A stretch of 64,000 nucleotides of DNA from Chloranthus sessilifolius (lineage: Eukaryota; Streptophyta; Magnoliopsida; Chloranthales; Chloranthaceae), in assembly GCA_021018995.1 (NCBI GenBank), contig CM037588.1:144107725-144171724 (forward strand), read 5' to 3'. Position numbers and translations under genes: made by a program. Shown in pieces: positions 36,994 through 48,999 of the stretch. How positions within the stretch are numbered: position 1 is the stretch's first letter; every line of letters begins with the position of its first letter. The notes beneath the pieces are model-generated. The model was not told the DNA's origin. It saw only the letters and a program-made list of their open reading frames with translations, and did not search any database.

Positions 36994-38706
36994 CTACTTG
37001 AATGTTTCGAAGACTTCCATTTTTGACGCTCCTTTCCCATTCTAGATGGAGGTGTTAGGCACTTAGGGAATGGTGCCTTCGGGGTATAGGAATAGGGTAC
37101 ATTTTTTGGTTCTTCTTCAGGTACTTGTTGGACAATTTGAGGAGATTCTTTCTCTTTTCCTTTCTCTAGTCCTTTGCCTTTTGTCGCTTCTTTTTCTTCT
37201 TCCTTATCAGGTTCCACTGACATTTCTACTTGATTATCAACTGCTCTCCCACTTCTCAACACAGTAATAGTTTTCAACTGTTGACTATTCGATGGTCCTT
37301 CATCAGGTGATGCTTGGCCTCGAGGATTGTTGATGGGTTGGCTAGGAAGCCGACCTTCCTCTCGTTGACTCAATTAATTGGTCAATTGGCTAAATTGGTC
37401 CATCATCATCTGCTGAAAAACTTGCATATTTCACATAATCTTTTCTTCCAAATCAGAATCTTTCCAAGCAGTAGTTTGAGATTGATTAAAATTCTGATTG
37501 AAAATTTGATTTTTACGGAACTCAGAGTTTGGATGATAATAAGGCGAATTCTGTTGAAAATTAGAATTCTGTTGTGGACGAAAGTTCTGTTGTCCACTCG
37601 TTATGTTGGTTCTGTACTGCTGGTTCGCCTGTCCAGTTTGGTTTGATCCTCCCCATCCTAAGTTGGGGTGATTTTTCCATTCCGTATTGTAGGTGTTTGA
37701 GTACATGTTCCTACCCTGTCGCTGATACGATTGAGTCAGATTCACCTGCTCTTGAGGAGTAGGTTCATCAGGGAAGAATGATAAGGTAGTTGGATACTCG
37801 TTAGCCATGTGACCTGGGTGGTCACAAATTGAACAAGCCTTGGGGTTGATAGGACTTTTAGCTTACTTAGTTGCAGCTAACAGCATGTTCATTTGCTTGG
37901 ACAATATGTCAACTTTTGTTGATAGATCTGAGGTGTTGCTGTTGACATCATATGGTCCATCTCTGGTTAACACATGAGATTTAGCTGCCACATCCAAATT
38001 AGTTAGCCCCAGAGTCGCATTTTGTATTGAGGTTTGTACAACTTTTCAAACAATGCCCACAATTTATCTGCCTCCTTTGTGGCGCATGATCCTCCATAAG
38101 ATGCATCAACCATGCGCCTCTCTTCTGGAATCAGTCTATTGTAAAAACTTTGGACTTGTTGCCACCTTAGAAGTTGATGACTAGGACAACTTCTGATCAA
38201 TTCCTTAAAGCTTCTGATGCAACAACATTCATGAAATATTTCTGTAGGTTGTTGGGAGAAAAATTGAATCTTCTGATGCAACTAGATGGTTTTGGTCATC
38301 GAAAATATTTTTTAAGAAATTGACGATGTAGCTCTGCCCAACTCTGGATAGATTGTGGTTCTAACGAATAGAACCAAGTTTTTGCCTTATCTCTTAAAGA
38401 GAAAGGAAAGAGTCGTAGCTTAGCTATCTCGTCGCTGACATTGTGAACTCTGAATATTTTACACACCCCAGTAAACTCATTTAAATGAACATGTGGATTC
38501 TCATTGGATAATCCATGGAAAATCGGTAACATTTGAATCATCACGGATTTGAATTCATAATGGTTTCCTGGAATGGGGGCATGCATGATACTATCCTGAT
38601 CCTCGTAAAAACTAGGATCATTATAATATTCTAATATTCTTGGGCCCTCATCATGATTATTATTCCCATTATTTTCATTATTTATGTTTTGATTCTTCCC
38701 ATTCAT
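36994..38706 (-). mobile_element. Athila gag (fossil)
   Basis: On -, an Asn-rich start (38706, MNGKNQNINNENNGNN) is followed by HYEFKSVMIQMLPIFHGLSNENPHVHLNEF and LRLFPFSLRDKAKTWFYSL, the Retrotrans_gag pattern. A CSICDHPGHMANEYP zinc-knuckle-like segment lies at about 37835-37795. A Gln/Asn-rich tail (37750-37430) and a Glu/Lys-rich segment near 37200-37080 complete it. It is broken. Confidence 0.85.
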
Positions 38707-38898
38707 TTATGGCCTGTGATCTGCCATGATTTCAGTATGATGATACCGATTCCTTTGGATTCTGTTATTCTCTCTGCAAGATCATTCGATCTCAAGATTA
38801 AATGGTTGTAGATGTGGGTGATGAAATCAAGTAAAACTCATGCACCAACACCCAAAACAAGGATTGATGAATCCACAATGAACTCACAGATTTCAGCT

Positions 38899-40035
38899 TC
38901 AATCAATTGAGGCAATGGTCTTGATCGATTGAAACAAAACACACAACAATATTCTAATAGAGACTTATCCGTCAATCGATTGATGTATTAAAATCAATCG
39001 ATTGAGGTTCAAAAGTCTAACTGGACAGCACAAAAATACCAGCCGAGAAGGCAAGCAGCAGAGGTTTAGTTAATCGATTGACAAAGAAATGTCCATCGAT
39101 TGAAAGAGTTCCAAAAATTTCCACAGCAATAATATTCCAGTCTCAATCGATTGACAGAGAATTTTTAATCGATTGATTTCTAAGATGAACAGTAGCCACT
39201 ACTAGAAGAAACGAAATTTTTTTTTTTTTATTATTAAATTCAAATTCCGAAATTCAAAACTCAAAAATTAAAATTTAAAAATTGAAAGTCAAAATTTAAA
39301 TTTCAAAATTTTAATCCAAATTTCAAATTTTAAATTCGAATTTTAAGATTCAAAATTCAAAATTTAAAATTTCAAAAATCGAAATTAAAATTCAAATTTT
39401 AAAATTCAAAATTCAAAATTTCAAAAATCGAAATTAAAATTAAAATTTTAAAAATTTAAATTCAAAATATAAAATTCAAAAATTTTAAATTTTAAATTCT
39501 AAAAACAAACCCACAAAATCTTATAAAATCTTACCTAAAAGAGGCAAAGAAGGAAAAGAATAAAAGACCCTATAAATCCTTAAACAAGAGATCCTAAAAA
39601 TCTTCTACTTCCTAAAAGAACTCCACAAAATCTTATCAAAGAGAATAAAATAAAGAAAAGAAGATTTTGCAAATCAAAATTTTAATCCAAATTTCAAATT
39701 TAAAAATCAAAGTTCAAACATGAAAATGAAAATTCAATTTAAAAATTAAATTTCAAAATTCAAATTATAAATTTCAAATTTTAAAAATCTTTCAAGCTCC
39801 ATATTTCAGATTTCAACAATCTCAAAATTTTCATCATTCTAATTTTAAAAATCCAAAATTTTAATATTCAAACTTTCGAAATTAAAAATTCAGATTTTTA
39901 TTCCTTGGAATTTTAAAAAATTAACACTCAAAATAGTCGATCGATTGGCACTTTCGAATCAATCGATTGACACATCAGCACGTCACAACCACAAAAACTA
40001 GTCGATCGATTGAGAGAGAGGTCTCAATCGATTGA
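38899..40035 (-). repeat. Athila leader: TCAATCGATTGA pairs and AT-rich low-complexity block
   Basis: Pairs start at 38899/38921, 38972/38994, 39070/39092, 39143/39165, 39937/39959 and 40002/40024, all 22 bp apart. Between 39210 and 39930 lies AT-rich sequence made of AAATTCAAAATTT-type words. The block separates the primer site from gag and contains no coding frame. Confidence 0.9.
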
Positions 40036-40089
40036 CTATCACACAATTCTACACAAATATCTTTTCGAATTTATCAAAATTTCGCCGAT

Positions 40090-40107
40090 TCCCCGGCAAC
40101 GGCGCCA
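40090..40107 (-). promoter_or_regulatory. Primer-binding site of Athila (tRNA-Asp type)
   Basis: On -, TGGCGCCGTTGCCGGGGA lies 6 bp inside the 5' LTR edge. This is the known Athila primer site. Confidence 0.92.
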
Positions 40108-40113
40108 AAAACT

Positions 40114-41492
40114 TGATCAATTTTAAATGTTACCCTTGCAAGTGCACAAGATCTGTTGTAGCACGGTAAAATCAAGGGTGTCAAACCCACAGGGAAACGT
40201 AAAATTTAATTAATCTTTAAAGAGATTTAAGAAACCCGAGGAAGTACCAAGGGAGAAAGTTTGATTTACCACACAAGTACCACACGATTCTCAATGCAAT
40301 AAAAGAAAGTCAATCTAGGCCAGAACAAATTATAGTAAAGAAGAAAAATTATAGTTTATGAATTGATTAAGGAGTTAGCTAACCATCGATTCATAACTTT
40401 TCTACCATTCAATCTTACAATTTCATTTTAAGTCAAAACACCATCATTTATTAAGAAAACAAATGAATCGAGAAGAACGTGACTATTAATCCGGCATACC
40501 CTATCTAAAAACTATGACTCAGCCTATCATTGCGGTATGAATCATGTATAAAGCATAGCATATCTCAAAATTCTTAGTCACGATAATGATAAATCAATCA
40601 TTCTGCAGCCTAGATCGGCCTGCAAGAACAGATCTAGATGGAGTGTTTCTTTTACGATCGTTGATAACTACGATCAACGACTGTAAACGAAGACTCGATA
40701 ATATTCAACCAAGCACACACTTATAACAGAATGATTCAATGATAATACCATAAAATTATAAAAACAATAATAGAACAGTTACTTATCTACGGTTTGCTTC
40801 CTCCTTGAGCAAATGACTTTAGCTGCTTATCCTCGGTATGCAAGCCCATTGTAGATCCGAAGACATCCTTTTAATAATGCTCTTTTATTTATCACAAAAT
40901 TCTCTTTACAATGCTTTTGTTCCTAGGTACAATCTATGCTCTAAAGAAAAAATTGTCAAGAAGAAGAAGAATGAAAACCTAATACAATCTAATAAGAGAG
41001 GAACCCTAAAAGAAAAGGAAGAAAGAAGATGAGAGGATAGAATCAAGAATAGAGATTAGAGATCTCCGAGAGCCCCCAAAATAAAGACGTAACTTTCTTT
41101 ATAAAGGGGCGAGCAAAACATTTTCCTAATAGCCTCAATCGATTGAGAATTAATCCTCAATCGATTAATTTTGAATTCGAAATAAGAGGGCAAAGTTGTC
41201 TTCTCTTGTCAATCGATTGACAATTGATTCTCAATCGATTGACACATAGGGGTAGATTCTTCATTCTCTTGATGGATATTGAGCTTCTTCATAGATTTCT
41301 ATGCTTCTTTTGACCTTTTTGGTCCACAGTTCTTGCGTAACCCTTAATTGTCCTCTTTTATGTTATTTAACGATCCAACGGTCAGAAACACCTGTAAACA
41401 TTGAAACTACATAACAATCATTAGATGCTTTCATCGGTTAGCTAAATATAAGTTTTAAGGTGCGAAATATAGTCACATTTTGACACTGATCA
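40114..41492 (-). repeat. Athila 5' LTR
   Basis: About 1.38 kb, matching 26730-28083. It carries four TCAATCGATTGA-type sites (41135, 41157, 41209, 41231), which form two 22-bp pairs. The LTR is bounded by TGATC/GATCA ends, followed by the target copy ATCCT at 41493-41497. Confidence 0.95.
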
Positions 41493-41497
41493 ATCCT

Positions 41498-42640
41498 CAT
41501 TCCCCTTCCCCCACCATTGGAGAACATGTTAGAGCAAAAAAAAATGATGATGCTAGGTTCAATCCAAACTCATTATTCTTGTATTAGCAGGATGCTTTCA
41601 AAAATACATATATAAAAAAATCGAGTGAGAACATTACGACGAATGAACAAGTCAATGAACTCAGGGACGCATAAGCAGGCCATGAGGACGCCTCTGGTAA
41701 CTTTACTAGAAGTGTATAAGCAAGCTGCGAGGGCATCCCTAATATCTCCATACTACTAGATGTTGTCGTAAGGTGGCGGGAGGAGGACAAAACTCTTGCT
41801 AGCCATGGAATGTGAGATTTTGATGGTACTGACACATGAAGAAGAGCTCGATCATGGCACCCCGTATCCCTTTGAGAAAAATATTGTTACTTATTCCTTT
41901 TAGAAAGCATTAGATACAAACTATTTCCCATATCACTGAGCCTTACAGGATACTCCTAGGAATGAAACTGAAAATCGATGAATGATGACTGATGCAATCA
42001 CCTACTATACCTACCGTACTTCTCCCTAATAACCACAGGATAGAGTGACCAACACCCTAAGATGAACCCCTATATATATAACTGACCTAATCAAAGAGAC
42101 CTCCCCCGGTTTGGCGACAACACTGATGGACGTTTCTTCAAAACTAACTCACCAAATACCCATGACTGCTTATAGACCCAAAGTGCTTATCTAAAACCCA
42201 GAAAAGCTCTATTATATCTACACAGTGGGATATTTTTTTGGTCGGAAATAGAATCACATTAGAAATGCTAACTCGTCCACAAAAAAAGGGGAGAAATGAC
42301 GAAGTTACCATCCAAAGAATGCTACCGAAGAAAAAAAAAAGAAAACTAAAGCATATATCCATCTTTTACTACCAGACCTCGGTCTGAGACACTCACCCCC
42401 CTTGACAACTGGCAAGGGAGCGAAAAAAAATTACTGATAGCATTACCTTTACAAGGGCAGATACAAAGCAATCCTCAACTAGCACCAGGCCAGCTCAAGA
42501 AGCATCCAAGTCCCCATGACGGTTGATGGCGCAAAAAAAAAAAGAGAAGTGAAAGGCAAATGCAAGAGGTAATCAAAAGAAAATGAGCCAATCAAGTGCA
42601 TCATCCAGACCAAAAATCTCTCCATATATATATCAAAATT
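41498..42640. other. Element B spacer between the pol end (beyond Athila) and the antisense gene 3' end
   Basis: About 1.1 kb directly continuing B sequence after the Athila insert. Short frames here have no recognisable domain. A-rich tracts are common. It ends at a hairpin (42666-42679) that I place at the 3' end of the antisense unit. Confidence 0.5.
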
Positions 42641-42665
42641 TTCTTTTCTTTTTACATTTGTCACT

Positions 42666-42679
42666 GGGGGCATTCCCCC
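42666..42679. terminator. Hairpin 1 of three covarying copies, downstream of the antisense PMD gene
   Basis: GGGGG-CATT-CCCCC stem-loop, followed by a TGTATATACAA context. Related hairpins at 49020 and 50248 have different but still complementary stems. A role as 3'-end or processing signal of antisense transcripts is inference. Confidence 0.5.
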
Positions 42680-42739
42680 CTGTATATACAACACACAGTC
42701 AATGGATAAAATAAACACACACACCCCCTACTCCCTATG

Positions 42740-43314
42740 CTGCCGCTAGGATGGACGAACACCATTGTCGCCAGTATCATCAGCTCAGAGGTTTGTAGAT
42801 TGATCATCCGAAAAAAAAATCCTGACACCCGGAGTCTGCGGAACCTCTAGATGACGAGGCCCCTCCATAGAACCCCCCTCACTCGTCTGGCTAACAGACC
42901 ATCTCGATCAAGAACGAGGGGGATACCCAGTAAGAATATCACAAACGACCGAATTCCCACGAGCATCATCCCTGACACGATCATGTGACGTGTGATGAGA
43001 CTGCCCAGCCGAGGAACCTGTAGCCCTCAACTCCGATCCGTCAAGCTGACTAACCAACCTATGCACCCCTTGCTCACTCCTCGTCAGATGATACTGTAGC
43101 TGATCCAGAGCACCTGCATCTCCACCCGCATCGTCTGACGTGCCACCTCTAATGCCTCTGTTTGAGTCCTCTGTGTGACCATCATCTCCATGAGCTGGTC
43201 CTCGCGACTTTGTGTCTCCCCAAGGAACTGTCTCGCCTCAGGAGTGGTGCGCACTCATGCTGCCTCTAGATACGCCTCAAGCTGACGAACCTGTATAATT
43301 AGACCAAGTCAAAG

Positions 43315-43360
<46 letters not shown>

Positions 43361-44503
43361 TATAGAAAAAAGCTTTGAAAAGGAAAGAACCATACCAGAT
43401 CCAGCCTCTCCTCCAGAAGTCGCTCAACCGTCATAGCGGTCACTGGATCAACAGGAGGCACAGAAAGAACAACAAACATAGGCGGCTGCAACGAGAACAA
43501 ATAAATATATCAGAAAATAGTATAATGACAAATAAACTATGAACACAATTACTAAAATATACTTGAGAAGGAATAAGAACAGACCCCTGAGGGAGAGCCT
43601 CGGGAGCGGAGTCTGGAACCGCCTGCACAAAAAAAAAAACAAGCCAACACAAAGTGTGTCACAGCAAATAGAATGAAATGACCTAAATAAAATTACACCG
43701 AACCAGAAATTATACTTGACTCTCTGGGCGTAGAGAGGCAGCAGTCGCCTCCCTCGTCTGAAGGTCCTCTGCAACCTGACGCTGAAATACCAACACAATG
43801 TTAGTAAACTATTAAGGAAAATGAAACCATAACACCCAATGAACTAATACAATTATATAAACGAGTCAAAAGATTGAGGAAACTCACCCAATGCTCCATC
43901 TTGGCCCGAAGCTGAGCCTTCACTGGATCCTCCCGACTAGAAGAGGCAACCGAAGAAGGATCAAATTTCTGAGCAGAAGCCCCCGCGACAGAAAGCTCTG
44001 CCGTCTGCAAACATTGACAAATGTGTCAGAATCAATAAGAGTCTACAAACTAATAAATCTAACCAAGATACTTACCAATCGATCAATCTCTGATCGCAAG
44101 CTGGCCTCCACCTCTCGACCGACCTGCTGCTGACCGCGTAACAACTCAATCAGCGTCACATGACTAGCGACCTCGGCCTCCCTCTCAGACTGTCCAAAAT
44201 AAAACAAAACACCACAACTATATCAGAACGGCTGAAAGACCAAGTCAACGTAATACACAAAAACTAATAAATTAACTCACCAGGAGTCGTCGAGTCTTCG
44301 CTAGTCGAGCCCCCAACTCATCCCCCGTTGCCTTAGCCTGAGCAATCGAGAAGGCTAAGGAGGGCAGCATCTCCTCATTGGGATGAGGAGCACACCCCAT
44401 ATGCTCCATCACCCTATGGAGGGTGTCTATTGCCCCCCGTACACTCGCGGTGAGATGGCCCTTCTCCAATGCGGCCAATCTCTCCCTCAATGTCAACGCC
44501 TAC
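42740..44503 (-). pseudogene. Element B antisense PMD gene, 3' exons (fossil)
   Basis: Short in-phase exons on - are flanked by AG acceptors and GTAAGT/GTGAGT/GTAT donors: 44076-44189 (38 codons), 43888-44004 (39), 43563-43622 (20) and 43396-43485 (30). A last exon begins at 43290 with a Gln/Glu-rich coiled-coil-like segment. The exon upstream of the first donor (44496-44284) encodes RERLAALEKGHL and a helical tail. The introns are 70-100 bp and AT-rich, with one holding a (TA)n tract. The spliced C-terminal part has no known domain. The 5' half lies beyond the solo Athila LTR. Confidence 0.65.
43322..43357. repeat. (TA)n microsatellite
   Basis: About 18 TA units inside an intron of the antisense PMD gene of element B. 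Confidence 0.95.
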
Positions 44504-45846
44504 TGATCGACACTGAAATATGACCATATTTTGCACCCTAATACCAACATTTGGCTATCCGATGAAAGCTATCTAACGACTGTTGTCTAGTTTTAGTAAT
44601 TTTAGGTGTTTCTAACCATTGGATCTTTAAAGAGCGTAAAAAAGGATAATTAAGGGTTTCATATGAACATTGGACCAAGAAGTCAACAGAAATACCAAAA
44701 TTCATGAATTTGATTGATGAGCCCAGAACATCCACCAAGAGAATGATGATGTCACCTTTATGTGTCAATCGATTGAGAACAAAATCTCAATCGATTGACA
44801 AGAAAGATAGTTTTTCCCCCTTTATTTAAAATTTGAATTAATTCAATCGATTGAGATTTGAACTCAATCGATTGAAATTAAAATTTGACTAATTCACCAA
44901 AAAGAGAATTTGAATTCAATCAATTGGGATTTGAAGTTCAATCGATTGAGCTTATTATGGAAATTGTCTTACTCGCTCCCTATAAAACCAAATCTACGGC
45001 TTAGGGTTAAGGGTTCTCTCTTTTCCTTTAAGTTCTTCTGTTGGTAGATTGTGTTTAGTTTTTCATAGCTTTTCTTTACAGTTCTTTGGAATGATAGTTT
45101 GTATTAGGAACAAAGCATTGTAAGGAGAGATCTTTTGATAAATAAAATTACATGATTAAGACGATGGCTTCTGGTTTACAACAGGCTTATACACCGAGGA
45201 TGAGCGGCTAAAATCACTTGTTCAAGGAGGAAACGACCCCTAGATAAGTAACTGCTAAAAGTGTGTGCTTAATTGAATATCATTGAATGCTCATTTATAG
45301 TAGTTCATCTTAGTTATCAACGACCATAAAAGGGTCATTCTATCTAGATATGTTCCTACAGGCCGATCTAGGCTGCAGAGTGATTATTTCTTTACTGTCG
45401 TGATTTAGAATTTTGAGATACACTATGCATTTTACATGATTCATATCGCAGTAGGCTGAGTCATCATTTTTGGGTAGGGTATGCTGGATCAATAGTCACG
45501 TTCTTTACGATTCATTTTTCTTCTTGATAAATGATGGTATGAAATTGTGAATTTAATTGTAGAGAAGTTACGAATCTAGGGTTAGCAAACTCTTTGATCA
45601 TTTCTTAAATTGTCATTTTCTTTGTCATCATTTGTTCTTGCTTAGATTAATTTACATTTATTGCTCTAGCATAGTGTGGTAACAGTTTAGCGAATCGACT
45701 TTCTCTCCCTTGGTACTTCCTTGAGAAAACTTTTTCTCTTTGAGAATTAATTAAATTTCACGCTTCCCCATGGGTTTGACACCCTTGATTTCACCATGCT
45801 AAGATAGATCTTGTGCACTTACAAGGGTACAATTTAAAATCGATCA
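44504..45846 (+). mobile_element. Solo Athila LTR inside element B's antisense PMD gene
   Basis: The 1.34 kb segment has TGATC..GATCA ends and matches the Athila LTRs in inverse orientation. Flanks are CCTAC (44499-44503) and CCAAC (45847-45851), a target duplication with one mismatch. It carries TCAATCGATTGA-type sites at 44765/44787 (22 bp), 44843/44864 (21 bp) and 44916/44938 (22 bp). It is more diverged from the full Athila than that element's LTRs are from each other, so it comes from an older or different insertion. It interrupts an exon of the PMD gene. Confidence 0.93.
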
Positions 45847-47990
45847 CCAACTTAGGCCTGCCAACCGTAAAAGAACCACTCTCATGAAAGGGACGTGTGA
45901 AGAGGCGCCCACCACCTAATGCAACAAACCATCTCCTAAACTCTCGGACGTTCGCCTCATCATGCGCCCCTTTCACCCTGGTCCCCCCAACTCTGAAATC
46001 CGTCATCTGAAGCGCCATCCGCTTTGCAAAGTTTCGGTGAGGGGGGTCGGTCATCCTCTTCTCCACCCTATGGCAAATCTCCGGAGGGACTCACTGAGCG
46101 AGCCCCAGCTGTCGCATCGCCTGAGATAGGTCGATCCTCTCCACCTTCTCTAAACAATGGACCCAAATGTCCAAGTCAAAGAAGGGTTGGCCAGACTGAA
46201 TCACTGGCACACCCGCATCCTCCTCTCTCCCGTAAGGCCTCCAAATTACCTACAACCAAACAAGCAAGCCAACCCATCAATGAAACCTCATAACCTAAGA
46301 GCCCGAAACAAAACAAAACAAAACGAGAACATGATGATATATACTTACCTCGCATGCATGTCCTCAAAAAGACCTCGTGCAATCTGGAGATCCGAAGACC
46401 AGCGACGACCCCTCAGCGCTACCCTCCACACATGCATCCGCAGAAATGTGAACGTCACCTCCAACGGAACCCCCAGACGAAGAAAAACAAAATAATCATA
46501 TGCCTAAAACTAGAAAACAAATAATAGAAATACTGAATAACTGCTACGACCAAAAGAAAAATAAATACACTATGACACCAACTAACTAAAACTCAGTTGG
46601 AAGAAATGAAGGAAACCTCCGATCATCGTGACGCCCTGTCCCTGACGATAAAGCTGCTCATAGAGATGTGCCAATGCGGCCGCACCACATGCATAAGAAG
46701 GGACCTGATCCAAGTCCCTGAGAATCAGTAAAAACAACTCGGTGACGCATCCCCTAGTCGAAGAAGAAAAGAGTACTGCACCGAGTAAGTGCATCAAGAA
46801 CGCTCGAAGCACCCTATCCGCAGCCAACCCCGGCTCCACCACGGGCTCCCGACCCGCCGCCACCACACAATGCACCTCGTAAGACACCCTCGCCTCCGAA
46901 TGACGCCTCGGAGGGACAAAGCCACTGGCAAATGTGTCAAACTACACCCGGCTCCGACCCACTCGACCTATAGGACACACCCAAAATCTCCTTACACACC
47001 TCCAAATACTCTCCCGCCATCTGCCCTATGATCGGCTCACCCTCGAAACAAAGACCAGTGATGTGGACCCAATCCTCTGGAATCGGCAATATCATACCAA
47101 CTGGAAAGAGAAGTGTCTGATGCTCCTCCCTCCACCTCTCCAAGATCGCCTCAATCAGACCATGATCGACCTAAAAGGGTTCCAACTCTAAGATCGGCCT
47201 GAAATCGAAAGACACCAGTCGTGCCCACTGAAACTCCGGCAAGGCACGGTACCAAGTATGGGACTCAGTCCACGCCGAGCTGATAGCCAACTGCGGAGGC
47301 TCCTATCGAATGAAATATAAGTAGAAAAATAAGACTAACACACACGCCCATGACAAGTAGATTTAAAGCTAAAAGAAAATGAAATATGCCCCAAACACAC
47401 AATAATAACTCATAACAAACACACAAAATATGATAAAAACAATAAAGCATAAACGTGACCCATCTCTAGATGCGAGCATGATGTATAAGTGAGCACACGA
47501 TCAATAATCAATGTAGGTTCGACATAAATTAAAAAGGGTTTCCAGATCCTAATAAACCTAAAATGCCTAGAAAAATCAAAGGAACTCTTGCTCACGGGTA
47601 CCTACCCGGCCTCAAGCGAAGAAATCTTCCAGCAGGAAGTGTCTGCGATCTTGACACCCCTCCCCCTAGTGCTCCTCAGCTCTCTCCTCCTCAACCCTCT
47701 CACCCTCATCCTCAACTCCACCCAGTTAAATCTCAGGTACCTCCTCCCTGACCGCTACTTGGTCACCCTCCGATATCTCCTCTCTAACCATCTCCCCGAT
47801 GTCCTCTCCCATGACAGCATCGGTCCGAGCATTGGAGGTCTCACCCATCTTCCCCATCATCATCCTCTCTAACTCAAAAATAGTAAGCTCGTGCCTCCCA
47901 CCACCCTCAGACTCCGTCCTAGAACAAAAAGCTTGAAAAACTGGAAAGAACAAAAGAAATGGCACCTGAAACGGACGATCGGACCGCGAG
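45847..47990 (-). pseudogene. Element B antisense PMD gene, 5' exons with plant mobile domain (fossil)
   Basis: On -, the first coding exon starts at about 47965 (MPFLLFFPVFQAF). ERWREEHQTLLFPVGMILPIPEDWVHITGL lies around 47140-47050. LRAFLMHLLGAVLFSSSTRGCV and the GAAALAHLYEQLYRQ block lie at 46820-46640; these are core PMD patterns. VRGTRVKGAHDEANVREFRRW-type sequence at about 45990-45920 continues toward the interrupted exon. The same exons are found on + at 59950-61690. PMD proteins are linked to silencing and development in plants; the role in elements is unknown. It is broken. Confidence 0.75.
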
Positions 47991-47999
47991 ATATCGTGA

Positions 48000-48500
48000 A
48001 AACACGAAAACTAGAGCGCAAAGAAACAAGGAAACAAAGAATCGAAGACCAAAACGGATAACGCGAGAAAAATAAAGAACTTTCAACTATTTATAGGATA
48101 CACCTAAATTGCACGCGTAAACTCACGTGCTCAAACCAATCACGCACCATGGTTCACATGCTTAATTCAGATCAAACGACTAGTCTTGAGCGCGTAACCT
48201 AATCGTCGCTCGCTCAAACTAACCTGACCACCTGGTTGCGATCCACCTAACAAGCGCGTAATCACCTCAAGTGCTCGAACCGGCACGCGCGAATGCCAAC
48301 AGTCACTTCAACAGTGACCGGCCACCGCCCTAATCCTGCACCCCATTCCGTGCGTTTAACTCGGTTAAACGACCAGAAATTGGTGCTCAATGACCTTCTA
48401 GTTCCCTGGAACGCGCACTCCCATTCCGGCGCGCAATTTATTTATGCGCCCGGAGTGAAGCGCGCAATTTCCCAGAAACACAAAAAATATGTCCCAAAAT
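48000..48500 (-). promoter_or_regulatory. Promoter region of the element B antisense PMD gene
   Basis: On -, a TATA box (TATAAATAG, 48088-48096) lies about 120 bp upstream of the first exon. Upstream of it, 48105-48480 is packed with GCGC/GCGTAAT/GCGCAATTT-type words, the same kind of words that precede the TATA box in B's LTRs (15330-15745 and 53860-54270). I read it as a promoter by position and composition. Confidence 0.6.
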
Positions 48501-48599
48501 AGCAAGTTCACAGGCTTAAATTAGGAGACTTCCGACATTGATTACCAACCTAAACTCCGCCTTGGTTAAGACCAATCCAAAAGCACTCCTGACTTAGAA

Positions 48600-48850
48600 C
48601 GTATACACCCCAAACTAAACTAAAAAAAATGCACCCCAACATCATTTTTACTCTTCAACTAAAACCAAACTAAGCTAAAAAAAATACCCCTCATCACTTA
48701 CGCACTCCAACTGAGACCAGAAAAAAAGAAAACGCCCAACATCATTTACACACTTCAACTAAATCCTGACTAAACTAAAAAAATGCCCCTCATCACTTAC
48801 GCACTTGATCTTAGACTAAATTAAAACTAAAAAAAATGCTCCCAACATAC
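48600..48850. repeat. Degenerate tandem repeat in element B (about 50-bp units)
   Basis: Units such as CCCAACATCATTT-CACTTCAACTAAA and CCCCTCATCACTTACGCAC alternate, each separated by a CTAAACTAAAAAAAATG-type linker, giving a higher-order period near 100 bp. They lie in the non-coding zone between antisense units. Confidence 0.7.
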
Positions 48851-48999
48851 CCCAGATTCGAAATAAAATGAACCGAATTAAACCAAGCCTAAATAAATAA
48901 ACATCATACTCAAAACAAGTTAAGTAAGCTACAAAATAAACCAAACCAAAAACATAACCACAAGAGGAATTAAAAACATAATCGTTTCATAAATAAATA

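Larger units (their letters stand above)
26730..41492 (-). mobile_element. Full-length Athila (Ty3/Gypsy, Tat/Athila branch) nested in element B
   Basis: LTRs at 40114-41492 (5') and 26730-28083 (3') have TGATC..GATCA ends. Perfect ATCCT flanks lie at 26725-26729 and 41493-41497. The primer site TGGCGCCGTTGCCGGGGA is the classic Athila tRNA-Asp site. Order on -: LTR, PBS, AT-rich leader, gag, protease, RT, RNase H, integrase, extra ORF, polypurine tract, LTR. Its length is 14.8 kb. It is broken, with roughly ten interruptions, though it looks structurally whole. Sampled LTR stretches differ by about 7 percent by eye, so a few million years. It is younger than B, which it interrupts just after the integrase. 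Confidence 0.96.

Noticed and set aside
39197-39215. CACTACTAGAAG resembling a CACTA transposon end
   Set aside because: It lies within the continuous Athila leader, lacks subterminal repeats and has no inverted partner nearby. A chance match is more likely.
43440-43798. Overlapping hydrophobic frames on - near the PMD exons
   Set aside because: They read through AT-rich introns of the antisense gene. The short exons with splice borders explain the coding signal better.
44504-45846. Possible third LTR of the full-length Athila
   Set aside because: It is in opposite orientation, more diverged, and has its own imperfect target duplication, so it is an independent solo LTR.
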